64,000 nt of DNA. It comes from Blasia pusilla (taxonomy: Eukaryota > Marchantiophyta > Marchantiopsida > Blasiales). Shown piece after piece: positions 1-10,784 of the stretch. Positions within the stretch are counted from its first letter, which is position 1; each line of letters starts with the position of its first letter. A model generated the notes under the pieces. That model saw only the letters and a program-made list of their open reading frames with translations, did not search any database and was not told the DNA's origin. A program made the position numbers and the translations under genes. Location: the NCBI GenBank assembly GCA_050084515.1, contig CM114271.1:22382001-22446000 (forward strand), given 5' to 3'.

Positions 1-25
1 AACAAGTGGAAAAGCAATGCTATTT

Positions 26-240
26 GCAACACGTTGGATTCTGACGGGTTGCAATCACTGGAGACATGTTGGTGAATTTGCAACCCGTTGCTTTCAGACG
101 GATTGCATCATTGCAGACACAAGTGCAAAAGGAATTCTACTTGCAACCCGTCTGGTTCCTAGGGTGAATTTGAAACATGTTGGGATCCGACATGTTGCAT
201 GCAGAGATGCAACCCGTCGGAGTCCGACAGGTTTTATTTC
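26..240. repeat. Palindrome cluster 1
   Basis: Four degenerate copies of a 27-bp palindrome start near 26, 80, 142 and 209. Each has an arm close to GCAACCCGTCGGA, one central base, and the reverse complement of that arm. The copies vary by single changes, often at CpG-like positions. The same unit fills the other non-coding parts of 1-10.5 kb. Confidence 0.85.
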
Positions 241-644
241 TGAACAAACTCAATTCGTTCAAAAAGTGCACTTACCCGGACTTGATTTGTCGCCGATCTG
301 AGTGGATAATCATTTTTTATGAACCATGATTGCGCCGTCGTCCACTTCAGTGACCTCTTCATGCCATGAAGGTTGAAGAGCTCGTCTTCGCTCCCTCCAG
401 TAAGGACCAAGAAATAACCCCTGTCACTGAGATACGCGTCAGCAAAAGAAAACAACAGAGCGATATGGTCATAGGAAAGTGGGACATTCCAATATGGGAC
501 ACTATCAGAGGGATTGTTGTCCCACAAGCAAAACCCAGAAGGCAAATATCCAATGAGGAGATCCACCACCGCCTCCTCAGCAACCCCATGCACCGTCCAG
601 GGGGCGTGCCCATTTCGATGGAGTTTTTGCCCTAGCACGGTCAA
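234..644 (-). CDS. Unidentified ORF, transposon-associated
   Basis: This is an open frame of 136 codons whose last codons run into a palindrome. The protein is mixed hydrophobic and acidic (segments such as PYWNVPLSYDHIALLFSF and GYFLVLTGG) and looks like real coding sequence rather than repeat translation. I do not recognise a family. It lies on the same strand as the ORFs at 684-1217, 1273-1680, 3640-3861 and 3988-4650. The five may be exons or remnants of one coding unit separated by palindrome-filled, intron-like spacers. The start codon is uncertain because it may be an internal exon. Confidence 0.35.
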   Translation of the reverse strand: MTVLGQKLHRNGHAPWTVHGVAEEAVVDLLIGYLPSGFCLWDNNPSDSVPYWNVPLSYDHIALLFSFADAYLSDRGYFLVLTGGSEDELFNLHGMKRSLKWTTAQSWFIKNDYPLRSATNQVRVSALFERIEFVQK

Positions 645-683
645 TTTCTCGATGGCAGGTATCGACTCCTGAGAACTGAAACT

Positions 684-1217
684 CTACAATTTATCAACAA
701 GATGAGTCAAGTAAAGAAGGATATTTGTCCTAGTGATCGTTTCCCTGTGCCTGCCCAAGGATGATGGAGTGTATTCCACATCCTTATCTCCTCCCTCGGA
801 CGAACCAGGCACCTCTCGCTTTCGCTTCTCTCGAGTGTGTTTTCGGCTTGTTGGAGTCTCTATTACCTTAGACTCCACATGAGTTTTCTTTGATGAGGAC
901 GAGGTCTGGCCCTCTCGCCCCTCTCGCCTCGACAAATTTGCCTCTCGCCTTGAACACTCAGCCTCTTTTCTCGAAGACTCGGCCTCGGAATTCCTCGATC
1001 CCCTCGCCCTGGCTTTCAAACCCGTTGTGGATTTATCTTTGGCAGTGACAACCTTTGCCACCAACTTCGTTGTCTCGAGGGCTTGCTCCTCCGCATCTCC
1101 TTCAAAAAATTTGTCAAGCTTCACAAAGTTTGGAATGTCGTCCCTACATGTGACCACTGCATCATAGATCACGTGTAGATTTTTTACTGTAATGTCCTTT
1201 GGATCGTTGAAGTCCAA
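684..1217 (-). CDS. Unidentified charged, low-complexity ORF
   Basis: The first 60 residues look globular (NLHVIYDAVVTCRDDIPNF). They are followed by a long Arg/Lys/Glu/Ser-rich stretch with repeats of SRRE and SRKE, and then a KKTHVES...TREKRKRE basic segment that could act as a nuclear localisation signal. The frame continues upstream through a stop at about 1250 (MEMGQGMFD, stop, EVINFLIWLDFNDP), so the annotated ATG is probably not the original start. The family is unknown. It is most likely part of the same decayed minus-strand unit as its neighbours. Confidence 0.35.
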   Translation of the reverse strand: MDFNDPKDITVKNLHVIYDAVVTCRDDIPNFVKLDKFFEGDAEEQALETTKLVAKVVTAKDKSTTGLKARARGSRNSEAESSRKEAECSRREANLSRREGREGQTSSSSKKTHVESKVIETPTSRKHTREKRKREVPGSSEGGDKDVEYTPSSLGRHRETITRTNILLYLTHLVDKL

Positions 1218-1272
1218 CCAGATTAGAAAATTTATTACCTCCTAGTCAAACATGCCCTGTCCCATCTCCATG

Positions 1273-1680
1273 TCATACATGGAAAATCCCTCTCCATGAG
1301 GCAGAGAAGCCCACAATTTGTAGGCTACCAAAAATTTTGCGCCAAGTACCTGCATTCACACAATTGATAAGGTACATGTACACCATCCGCTGGGGAGCTC
1401 TTTGTCGAGATAACTCAGCCACCTGGTCCTGAAAATCCCACTTTGTTTTTGCAAAATCCCATTTTTTGGCGTATATTTCCTCGACCAGATCTGCCTCAGG
1501 GAGGATGTAATTCTTGAACATCATCCGGAATCTTGGATTTTCCGTCGGCTTATCTCTTATGTCATCAAGCCATAGTTCAAAATCTTCTGCAGCCTCTAGG
1601 TTTGCTTCCTCTAGAATTGGCTCAATCTTCTTCAACTTTGCTTGTAGACCCACAATCATGGACTTCCCGAGAAGGCGCAA
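1273..1680 (-). CDS. Unidentified ORF (acidic, helical)
   Basis: A 135-codon frame encodes a mainly helical protein (KLKKIEPILEEANLEAAEDF, then VEEIYAKKWDFAKTKWDFQDQVAELSRQR). The repeated KWDFAKTKWDF suggests a small internal duplication. It joins a further coding-like stretch upstream at 1700-2110. No domain is recognised. It could be a structural or DNA-binding accessory protein of a large DNA transposon, but nothing proves this. Confidence 0.35.
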   Translation of the reverse strand: MRLLGKSMIVGLQAKLKKIEPILEEANLEAAEDFELWLDDIRDKPTENPRFRMMFKNYILPEADLVEEIYAKKWDFAKTKWDFQDQVAELSRQRAPQRMVYMYLINCVNAGTWRKIFGSLQIVGFSASWRGIFHV

Positions 1681-1699
1681 CGCATCCCAGAATGAATGA

Positions 1700-2110
1700 T
1701 CATTCCCGTAGCCAATGGAAGATCACTGGATCTCAAACTCCCAGAGGGTGGTGTGCCACCCGCTTCTGTGCCTCAGTGCCCTCGAGACTCGTTTTAATCA
1801 GTCGGATTCGCCTAAACTCGGATATGCCTGACAGCGCAAACCTATGCACGCGATCTAGAGACAATTTCTCTCCGATCTGACCCTATGGATCCTCGTCTCT
1901 CTTCCTCTGGCGCTTGATTATCGCCTAGAGCTCCTTGTAAAACTCCGGGCCAAGTTCGGGGTTGAGAATTGCAATGTAATGTTGCATCTTGCTTGCAGTG
2001 TACTTTATAGCTACATATGCGGCAGCCTGAATAAATTTTTCCCGTTCCGACGCGGAAACGTTCTCCCTTCGCTCCAGTTCCAACACAACACTCTTCTTGG
2101 CGGCGTGGAT
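1700..2110 (-). pseudogene. Broken coding stretch upstream of the 1273-1680 ORF
   Basis: Read on the minus strand, this gives protein-like sequence (LERRENVSASEREKFIQAAA, then YVAIKYTASKMQHYIAILNP, ELGPEFYKEL) with in-frame stops after YKEL and after DEDP. Codon character matches the ORF that follows at 1273-1680. I read it as the upstream part of the same unidentified gene, disabled by stop codons. Confidence 0.35.
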
Positions 2111-2384
2111 CTTAGACCAACAGAGGATTGTGACGGCGGCATCTTGGGAAATTAAGGTATTTGCCCCGGTTTTCTTCTTTATTTGACAGAAGATGCTGGC
2201 GAAGGAACCAGATTGTCACCCAAGAACCCAGCATCTCATCAACCAGATTGTCACCCAAGAATCCCTTGTACTCTCTTGGGTGCGTCGTAAGCACCTTCTT
2301 GACCCTGTCACAATCTTGGATCTAGTGGTGGGTGACATTCCCCTCGGATACAATCCTGCAAATCCAAACATAAGGTAAGAATAT

Positions 2385-3410
2385 TGCAGCCTATCGGGTT
2401 CCATTTGGTTGCACCAGAGAGTCATGAACAGAGAGTGCAACCCATCGGACTCTGATGGGTTGCAACACTCTCGAGAGATTTCAAGGATGCCCAATCCGTC
2501 GGAGTCTGATGGGTTGCGACAATCACTTTGACTTGAAGTCTCTTCGACAAAAATGTATTTCTTGCAACCCGTCGGACTCTGACGGGTCGTAATTCTGTCA
2601 ACCCATCGGGGTCCAAAAGATAACACATAGATAAGTGTTGCAACCCGTCAAAGTCTGACGGGTTGTAGAAAATACACTATTTTTCAAAGAGACTGCAAGT
2701 GAAAGTGATTGTTACAACCCGTCGGACTTTGACGGATTGGGCATCCTTGAAATCTCCCGAGAGTATTGCAACCCATCGGAGTCCGACGGGTTGCACTCTC
2801 TGTTCGTGACTCTCTGGTGCAACCACACAATGACTTCTATTCCTTGGTTCCAACCCGTCGGACTCCGATGGGTTGTAGAATGGCTTTCATTCCGAGACAA
2901 GTTTCCAGATAAAAAATGCCCACATCAACCCGTCAGAGTCCGAAGGGTTGCGCAATGGCCCTGTAAAGCTGGAATTGGATGCCTCAAAGCAAGCTCTCAG
3001 ACTCCGACCACGTGCCCTGGGAGGAAAATGCAACCCGTCGGAGTCCGACGGGTTGCTTTCGGCCAAAAGTATCCAAAAAATAGTGGACAGTCTAGCAACT
3101 CGTCGGACTCTGATGAGTTGCTTTTAGCTGTCCGATGATTTCTTATCCCTCATCGTGTAACTCGTCGGAGTCCAACAGATTGCAAAACAAATAAATCATG
3201 CATTCATTTTTCAACCTGTCGATGTTCGACTGGTCTTAATATCCCGGATTAATCTGATGTGCTTGGTCACCAGGCAATCCGTCGGACTCCAACGGTTTTC
3301 TTGACTATGACCTTAACCTCAAAGAGGATGGGGGCAAGAGACTCAAATCATTCCTGCCCATCTTCAAGCTTTCCAATTATGCAACCCGTAGAACTCCGAC
3401 GGATTGAAGC
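2385..3410. repeat. Palindrome cluster 2 (densest)
   Basis: About fifteen copies of the 27-bp palindrome occur at 50-90 bp intervals. One at 3030-3056 is a perfect inverted repeat around a single central base, and those near 2438, 2768, 2850 and 3094 are almost perfect. A longer segment around them is itself duplicated in inverted orientation: the sequence around 2400-2520 recurs as its complement around 2740-2830. Open frames here on both strands are only translations of the repeat. Confidence 0.9.
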
Positions 3411-3639
3411 AATCAAACGTAAGGATGAGGAAACTTACGTATTCATCGCATGCGTTTCCATTTCCACTGTTGCCATGTGATGAGGAATTCAAAATGGATA
3501 GAGCATGTCAGCCCTCATGCAAAAATGCGCCTCCAATGAATTTGGGCGCTCCTATGCAAACTGTCTCCACGCCATGTACATGTGGTTCCCATCTGAGATG
3601 AAGAAGTAGAGATTCTGCATCCAGCTAAATTGGGTTCCT

Positions 3640-3861
3640 TCAATCGCTCTTCTGAACTCCTGGTCTCTCATCCTCTAGAATGTGTCCAACGCCTCCAAGT
3701 CCTCTTCCGTCACCAGAGCGCGCTTGGATTCCATGTTCATCGTAAGGCTGAACATAGAACGGAGGGAAGTTGTCAACGTAGGATGATGTCACTGCCCACT
3801 GTTTCAGCTTTGCAATGTCCTCCTCCGACTGAATTTTGCGGACGTACTCCATTGTCCGCAA
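3640..3861 (-). CDS. Unidentified ORF, possible exon
   Basis: The start encodes a plausible protein segment (MEYVRKIQSEEDIAKLKQWA, then VTSSYVDNFPPFYVQPYDEH). After about residue 45 the credible reading moves to another frame (KRALVTEEDLEALDTF, stop, RMRDQEFRRAIEGTQFSWMQ) that runs to about 3540. A frameshift, or a splice site inside the listed ORF, is likely. The family is unknown. It is probably part of the minus-strand unit 234-4650. Confidence 0.3.
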   Translation of the reverse strand: MRTMEYVRKIQSEEDIAKLKQWAVTSSYVDNFPPFYVQPYDEHGIQARSGDGRGLGGVGHILEDERPGVQKSD

Positions 3862-3987
3862 TCGACAAGAGTGGAATTCTTTGGGGACTTTTGGCCCTCC
3901 ATCAGTGCCATCTGCTTAACAACCTGCCACAATGGGGACAAAGTCAATAAAATATTGTGTTTTGCCAATGTATTATATAATGAGCTT

Positions 3988-4650
3988 TCACATAACCCAA
4001 ATTCTTCTTACCCGCTCAAAGATTGGGTCGGTATGCAGGCCCACTAGTTGCTCTGGGACAGAAGCTGGAAAGTCCACGCGAAACTCATCAATCCAATAAA
4101 GGTCAATTTCTTCCATCAGACTCAATGACAATGAATACTTTTCTCCTGCTTCTTCAAAGATGTCCACCATCTCCACACTTGCTGTCCTCATGACCTCATC
4201 GTCCTTCACTTGAACTTTGGCCGTTTCCTCAGTCAATTTTAGATTCATGGTGTCTCCAGACCTCATCGGAGATATTTCTTGCATCTCAACACTGTCTGTT
4301 GGACGGGCAGGGCTTTCTTTAATGGCCATTGCTTTTTCTCTTTGAGCTTTCGCCAATTCTGCTCTTCTGATGGAGGCGTCAAGACGCTTCTTCTCGGGTT
4401 TCTCGTCCGCGACTCTTTTCTTCAAGGCTTTCGATGCCTCCGCCTCGGCGTTTTGCTTTGGGCGCTCCATCAGAGCAAGTTTTTCCAGAACCTCTTGCCT
4501 GTGCATATGTGCTTCCCTTTCCCACTCCTCTATTTCTTGTTGCCTTATCTCATTCGCCGAGCAAGGACCAAGAGATGGTGACGCAAGAGTCCTGATGGAC
4601 TTGGGAGTGATGCTTCCTACCTTGGTTGCTTGTGTTTTCTTCCACGTCAT
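3988..4650 (-). CDS. Unidentified coiled-coil ORF
   Basis: This is a 220-codon frame. Residues about 35-110 form a strongly charged helical, coiled-coil-like segment (QQEIEEWEREAHMHRQEVLE, then AEAEASKALKKRVADEKPEK). A more globular C-terminal part follows (EEIDLYWIDEFRVDFPASVP). It is the most upstream ORF of the minus-strand series and has the best claim to a natural start. No known domain is recognised. The 4651-5050 stretch above it shows no gene and no palindromes. Confidence 0.4.
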   Translation of the reverse strand: MTWKKTQATKVGSITPKSIRTLASPSLGPCSANEIRQQEIEEWEREAHMHRQEVLEKLALMERPKQNAEAEASKALKKRVADEKPEKKRLDASIRRAELAKAQREKAMAIKESPARPTDSVEMQEISPMRSGDTMNLKLTEETAKVQVKDDEVMRTASVEMVDIFEEAGEKYSLSLSLMEEIDLYWIDEFRVDFPASVPEQLVGLHTDPIFERVRRIWVM

Positions 4651-5054
4651 GGTGCACGTTGGGTCAAGTCTTCCTCCTCAACAGTGTTATCTGCTCCTGA
4701 GCACAACTGATCCCTTGAAGCTTTGATGGAGTGCCTAAACCCAACTCTCCAAGGCTTGTGTGGTGAAGCGTCGTGACCTTCAAGTGGATGGGCTTGTCGA
4801 AATCGAACCCTCGAAGTGTCGGGTGTTGGATAATTGTTACCTTCAAGCAAAGGGGTCAATGTAATTGACTTGGCCAGCGGAGAAGGTAACCTCAGCTATT
4901 GGGAGGAAGAGCACCTGAAATCGCGAAATGAAAAAGGGAAATAAGCGAAATCTCAGCCTTTTATACTTTTTGAGCCGTTGAGCTGACCGTTGGGTCATTG
5001 GAACCGTTGTACCAACGGCGACGTCGGCCGTTATGGAACTTTACATGTGGGAAA

Positions 5055-5660
5055 CGTGCAACCCATCCCCCTCGTCAGACGTGCAACCCGTCAGAGATCG
5101 ACGAGTTGCACCCTTCCCTCATCTCGGGGTAACAAGGCGAGGTACCCGGGCAACCTGTTGCAGACCGACGGATTGCTTGCTTCCCTTGTCCGAGGGTGAC
5201 AAAGCATGGTCCCGAGGCAACCCGTCGACCTCTGACAGCTTACAAGGTCTACCATGGGTTGGATACTTCCCACCATACGGCGAAATTGCGGCACGGTCTC
5301 CGACAAACTCGTATGTCCCTCACGGTTTGCACGGTTCACTGGACAAGAGAAATCGACGCGAGATCCCCCTGCAACTCGGTTACCTCAAAAAGGGAAAGCG
5401 AGGTGAGGTACCTTTTCAGTCCGTTGCAGTCCCCATCGGGTTTTCGTAGGAAATCCATGCGAGGTCTCGTGGATCCCGACTCCAATCAAACAGGTCAGAC
5501 AGGCACGGGTACCGACTGACAACTTCGTTCAACCCAAAGGACTCCAACGCGTTACAAGTTGCACTCCGACTCTAACAGAAGATGGTACTCCGTGGATTTG
5601 CAACCCACATGTCTGAGTCCTAAAATTTGCAACCCGTCGGATTTCGACAGGTTGCAACAA
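5055..5660. repeat. Palindrome cluster 3 (degenerate)
   Basis: Decayed copies of the 27-bp palindrome lie near 5058, 5090, 5150, 5217 and 5628. Many half-copies (CAACCCGTC or GACGGGTTG alone) lie between them. The segment is higher in CpG-containing motifs than the coding relics on either side. Confidence 0.75.
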
Positions 5661-5759
5661 GATTGAATCCATTGCGTCAGACAATCTCACCTACCAAACA
5701 ATATCTTGTCAATCAAATTCTGTCATGAGAATAACGGTCACTATTCACTATTAATTAAA

Positions 5760-5806
5760 CATTCTCATTCTTATTCTTATTCTTATTCTTATTCTCATTC
5801 TTCATC
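5760..5806 (+). repeat. Microsatellite (TTATTC)n
   Basis: Six to seven tandem TTATTC/TCATTC units. The flanks 5670-5990 carry no recognisable gene. Confidence 0.9.
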
Positions 5807-5992
5807 AGGTGGAATCATCAAGGAATGGATAATTATGTAAAACTCACTTGTGGTAGTCATCTAGTGGCCCTTCCTCAATCAGAAATAATTTGACCGCAAG
5901 CTGGTGAGTCTTACATACCAGTTGAGGAAAATTTCCTCTCACTATGATTTCTTCTCCAAATTGGAACAAAATTTGTTTCCAAGGATTTTAGG

Positions 5993-7717
5993 ATGGACGG
6001 TATGGAAGACATTGTAGGTGAGACAGTCGAGCCACTGATAACAGACTGTAAAGTATGGAATCTCCTACCTCTCAAAATGGGTCAATATAGAGTTTATGGC
6101 TTGCCTCTGAATTCCACTGTTTCCCAAGTAGACGGACCGGAATTTCCTAGTGCATTGAGCTCTACGTTTGCCACTCCCAACTCTGTAGATCCAACATGAA
6201 CTCCAACTTCACACGTTCGTAACAATGTTGTACTTCGAAAGACATTCCTTATGTCGTCAACCTCAATGGATCTGTCGGACACCAACCAGGTCCTGTGTCT
6301 GCCTACTCGTTCCTCTTGCCAATATTAGGCAATAGTTTGATGTCGTCTCTGCCCTTTAAAATGTTCAAGCACATTCTTTTCGACGAGCTACCGCCCAAGT
6401 ACGATGGTAATTGCATTTTTGAGTTGCCTCCACTTGCTGGTCCTGCTCAAAAGAAAGATGGAGGACGCTTGAAGGGTATGGACAGAAAGTCTGATTGTCA
6501 TCGATGCTACAAGCTTCAACGGACTAGTGCTTCAATTCCAAATGGTCCTTGGATTGTTTCTCGCCGCCAATGTGTTGGAGCCTTGGAGTGTAGAAGTCCA
6601 GGCTGCCCGTATCTAGAGCGCAATGGGGGAGTCAATACGTCGCAATTTCCCCCAAAGAATGCAAAAACTCCATATGATGTCGGTGGGACCATACCTCCGG
6701 GAGGCCATCGATGTCCTCATTGTCAAGCATCCCCTTTCTGCGTTAGAGCGTGTCCTGCATACATATTTTTCATTGTGCACAACTTCAATTCTACGTCCGA
6801 GTACACCAGGATGGCAGTTCATATTGGCTCCCACATTCATCATGTAACCGTTGCAATTCAAAGACACATCAAAGAGGATGTGGCAAAGACAGTGGCCGAG
6901 GTATATAGACACTCTCCGGGATCAAAGCCCGGAGTGATGAAGTTAACAACAGCATCACAAATTTGTGAACAACTGCTTGGAATCCCTGGGCAGGGCGAGA
7001 TCATGGTTGGTGAGGAGAAAGAACTCTGGGAAAATCTCGCATTTCTCGCTGACCTTGAATGCTTCCAGAACTTACTGAGTCAAATATGGATACTTAATGG
7101 AAAGACGGAAAAAATGGATGCCATTTCCAGAGTCAAGGCCAACTCCAGATTTCCCTTTATTCAAAGATGGCAGTTCACGGGCCAGGGAGGCGAAGGATCC
7201 ACGGCTTATGTCTTCAAAAGTCAACTACAGGGCCGTTGAGTGGCCTCGATCTTATAGATCGAATGAGGGAAGGGAAAGATCTCTACGGCACCTGGATAAG
7301 CTTTGATATTTGCTACAGAGTGTCAACCATGGGTGCTCACGTTTACGACCATGTGGAGAAGGGACTCAAAACTTTATTTGTCTGTGAGGTAAAAGCAGAA
7401 GATGTTGGTAGTTTGAAGAAGTGTGGGTTACTCTTATTGGAGGTGGTGAAGGAAAACAAAAGGCCACCTCTGGAAATTTCATGGCGGATAATGCACAACC
7501 TGGATGGATTGCTATCAGGGAAGTGTTTTGGGGTGGAGAGGTTCAACCAGAGAGGGAAAGGTCGGATGCTTTCCATTGGCAACAGTCTCTGACCCGGTAC
7601 ACCAAATTTTGCATCAAGGAGAATAAGAGAACGGAGCATATCACTCTACTCCAATGCTGCAAGGACCGAAAAACCTTGAAAGAGGCCATGGAGTGCCAAG
7701 AAGAACTTCATGGGTGA
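5993..7717 (+). pseudogene. Transposase-like coding relic, zinc-ligand-rich N-terminal part
   Basis: Overlapping frames at 5993-6199, 6295-7239, 7167-7592 and 7421-7717 follow each other with frame changes, so the gene is either spliced or frameshifted. The central part has a Cys/His-rich segment (KSDCHRCYKL, QCVGALECRSPGCPYLERN, GGHRCPHCQASPFC) that resembles the WRKY-GCM1/FLYWCH-type DNA-binding regions at the N-termini of Mutator-like transposases. That similarity is from memory only. Downstream text (DRMREGKDLYGTWISFDICYR) looks globular. With the SWIM-type ORF that follows on the same strand, I read this as the front half of a DNA-transposon transposase. Confidence 0.4.
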
Positions 7718-7919
7718 TGGAGGAAGCATGCAATTGAGGGGAAGTACAAAGAGTTGTGCTCTTGGCTCAGTTGGTGGACAGTTGATGAATGAGACAATGG
7801 GGAAACTTCATGCGGCAGGTGAGTTCAGTATTTCGTCCTTTCGAGCTCATGCTCAGAATTGTTTGAAAAGTTGCAGCTCAAGTTGAGAAGCGTGGGAACT
7901 ATAGGGATTTCAAATCGCA

Positions 7920-8765
7920 GAAACCAAGCAACCCGTCGGAAACCGATAGGTTTCATCAAGAAAGTATGTGCAACCCGTCAGAACTTGACTGATTGCATGA
8001 GTGTCACACCCGTCGGAGCGCGACAGGATGCATGAGGAATGTTTGTGCAACCCGTCGGATCCCGACGGGTTGCAAGTTGCATGTATACAAGGCCTGCAAA
8101 TAGTTTGACCCGGATGGGTTGCAAGACGCAAGGCTGCGAGTTAACTCGATCTACAACCCGTCGGATTCTGACAAGTTGCGTCTGTCTGCAACCTATCAGA
8201 TTCGACTAGTTGCGTCCGTCTCTGACTCCTCACATTCATACAGTTGCGGCTGTCTTCAACTCCTCGCATCCAGACACGTTGCATGAGTGCAAGTTAACTG
8301 GAACCCGTCGAATTCTAACAAGTTGCATCGAATTCTAACAAGTTGCAAAGATTCGTGTATGGACACTTCTTGCAAGCCAACAGAATCCGACAGGTTGCAC
8401 AAGGATTTTTAAGACCGGACCAGCCTGCTTCTCACAACCTGTCCGATTCCGACGGGTTGCAGTAGCAGGTTCTTGTGTGCTGGGTTGCAGTAAGAGGTTC
8501 CTGGGACATTCCATGGATGTCTCTGACTTGCAACCCGTTTTAAGTCGGAGGCAGGAAAATCCATGTGCGACCCATCGGATTCCGATGACTTGCACTTGGA
8601 TCTTCCAGCCCGGAGTGGCCAAAGTTACTTGCAACTCGTCTGAATCCGACACGTTGCACTAGGTGGTTCCTGGGTATTGCAACACGTCGAAAACCGATGG
8701 GTTGCACAATCATTCATGGGATGTCTCCGACTTGCAACCTGTCTGGTTCCAACAGGTTGCTTTTT
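7920..8765. repeat. Palindrome cluster 4
   Basis: About fourteen copies of the 27-bp palindrome separate the two halves of the plus-strand coding relic. One copy at 8047-8073 is perfect. Others near 7927, 7973, 8150, 8380, 8435, 8570, 8635 and 8680 are degenerate. The position suggests an intron, or a spacer, of the transposon gene that the palindromes have colonised. Confidence 0.9.
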
Positions 8766-8889
8766 TCTTCTCTCATAGAGCTATTTTCATTCCCTTCTCA
8801 CATTGCCGTCGTTGTAGGGGTTGAACATTCATGAAAATGCCCTCTGCCCCAACACAAGTGGAGCAGAAAGTGTTCATTCCTCCTGAAGG

Positions 8890-10320
8890 TTGTCACAGGC
8901 ATGCCAAAGAATGTCACTTGTGAAGGCATGCCAACAAGACCAAGCAAGAGCAATGCTACACTGTGTAGCATCCCATATCTTCCTCACAAAAAGCATAACT
9001 AAAGGAAAGGGGCCTTTGATTTACGAGCTCTATGTCAAGGCGGCTGTGAGATCTAGTGATGAGAAACTCTATGTGGAAGCCTTCAATTGGTGCGTAGCAG
9101 GAACTCCCCTCGAGCAAGATGTCCATATTGGTGGGGATATTCGTGGGCGTGTTTCAAGACGTCCCATACAGATGGTGGTAGAGCAATCCGAGCGAGACTC
9201 GTGGAGACCAGATAAGTATCTAGACTTCAGGCAAGTGAAGAGGCAGCATCGAGGAACAAACCCAGTGATTGATTTGGATGAAGAAATTACGACGCCCAAG
9301 TATTCGAAGATCTCGGATTGCTCCCAGATCCGAGATGCAGCAACTTCTCCAAAATCAGTAAATGTTTTATTTCAAAAGCCCTCCGTTGGTGGAAGTTCGC
9401 AACATGCGGTCTTTGGGGTAGTTCAACAGTATGGGATTCCGGTCATTAAGATGGATTGCAACCTCAAAAGGTGGCATATATCTCATAGCAACCCTAGACG
9501 TGGACCCACTTGCAAGGCAGGATCTGATGGCATTAGGAGAGCATGCGGCACTTTCCTAAATAAAAATTGTACAAGGACTGGACGACCATTACCTGGATTC
9601 TGGGGACTCAAAACCTTTGATCGTTTCATGAGGATTGGGGATCAATTGAAGTACTTCTTCTGCCCAAATGAATCTTGCGCTTTCTGAAAGTCTTATCCGA
9701 CTGCCATTAGAGCTCCAAGGAATACCCCCACGATTTGGCCTATTGCCGTAGGTACGAATGGCACTCAAGACGAAGTGGACAATCTTACAAGTGCCGATTT
9801 CAGACTCGTAGACGGAGGATATTCGGAGCATGTTCGCATTACAGAGACCTTTGCATTTTGTATTCAACCCAAGATTTATATCAAGATGTACCGAGAGAAG
9901 GTGGATGATCTCAATCCACTATTTCTGTTTGAGTCTAGAAATGGGGTGAATAGAAACAGAATGTGCAGGCCAATGGTGGAGAGAGCAAAGCGAATCGCAT
10001 CAGCTCCGGAGGCAAACATGGAAATCATCGCCACAAAAGATATTCAGAGTGGAAATGGAATAGGAAAGATGTATTGGGTCAGGAACAACACTGTAAATTC
10101 AAGTGTCATAGGGATGTATGTGGTGCACATATGTTGCTTTCCCACATGTTCATGTGATGACTTTGTCCAAAGAGAGACAAGTGGGAAAAGGTATTTCCTT
10201 TGTAAGCACATGTACTATGTATTGCTTGTAATTTTAAGAGAGTCGAAGGTAGGAGTAGGAATCCACCAACCAATTCTGTCCCTCAAAGAAGAGCGAAGTA
10301 TTTTAAACAAACCACTTTGA
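8890..10320 (+). pseudogene. SWIM zinc-finger transposase-like gene, one in-frame stop
   Basis: The frames 8890-9687 and 9775-10320 are in the same phase. Sequence between them also reads through (KSYPTAIRAPRNTPTIWPIA), so a single UGA at 9685-9687 splits one coding region of about 476 codons. Near the end CSCDDF followed 17 residues later by CKH gives the CxC...CxH pattern of a SWIM zinc finger, which sits C-terminal to the catalytic domain in MULE-type transposases. I could not locate a convincing DDE triad. Together with 5993-7717 it probably represents a decayed autonomous DNA transposon; a host SWIM protein is the alternative. Confidence 0.5.
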
Positions 10321-10497
10321 GGATGCAAAATGAGGTCTTAGATTGTACTTTCATTTTCCAGAACCTTTACTTTGAGCTTGAACTCTATTCAGCCAAGGGA
10401 AAATGATAGATTTTTTCCAAACCTTGGATGGAAAAAGTGATTTGTTCCACATTTATTATTCCAATGATTTCTCAGTTTTTAAAATTTTGTGCAAACT

Positions 10498-10524
10498 GCA
10501 ACCCGTCGGATTCAGACGGGTTGC
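10498..10524. repeat. Isolated 27-bp palindrome
   Basis: Near-perfect copy of the repeat seen in clusters 1-4. It is the last one I can see in the window. The rest of 10321-10785 contains no gene I can support. Confidence 0.85.
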
Positions 10525-10784
10525 CAAAATGTGGAAGAGGAAAAAAAATCCGTGGGAGTGCCTAAGCACCGAGAAGAAAAGTGCAAAAAAATTCAGACAA
10601 AATTTTTCCTCTCTTGAACCCAACGGAAACTCTCTTCAAATAACAAGAAACTCTCTTAAAAAAAAGTATCTCTTTGGGTTGAAGGTAATTTCCACTCTCC
10701 TCTCTTACTCTCCTCTTACTGCGCCTCCAAGTTTTGAGACACCCAGATGAGAAGAGAAAGTGTGTTTGCTTCATTGAGCATTGT

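Noticed and set aside
2216-3138. Long open frames on both strands with recurring VRRVA, SDSDGL and SPTGC peptides
   Set aside because: They are translations of the 27-bp palindromes in different frames, not genes.
2385-3410. CRISPR-like array (short palindromic repeats with spacers)
   Set aside because: Repeats are degenerate, spacing is irregular, and the DNA is plant nuclear with introns and retrotransposons; no cas genes.
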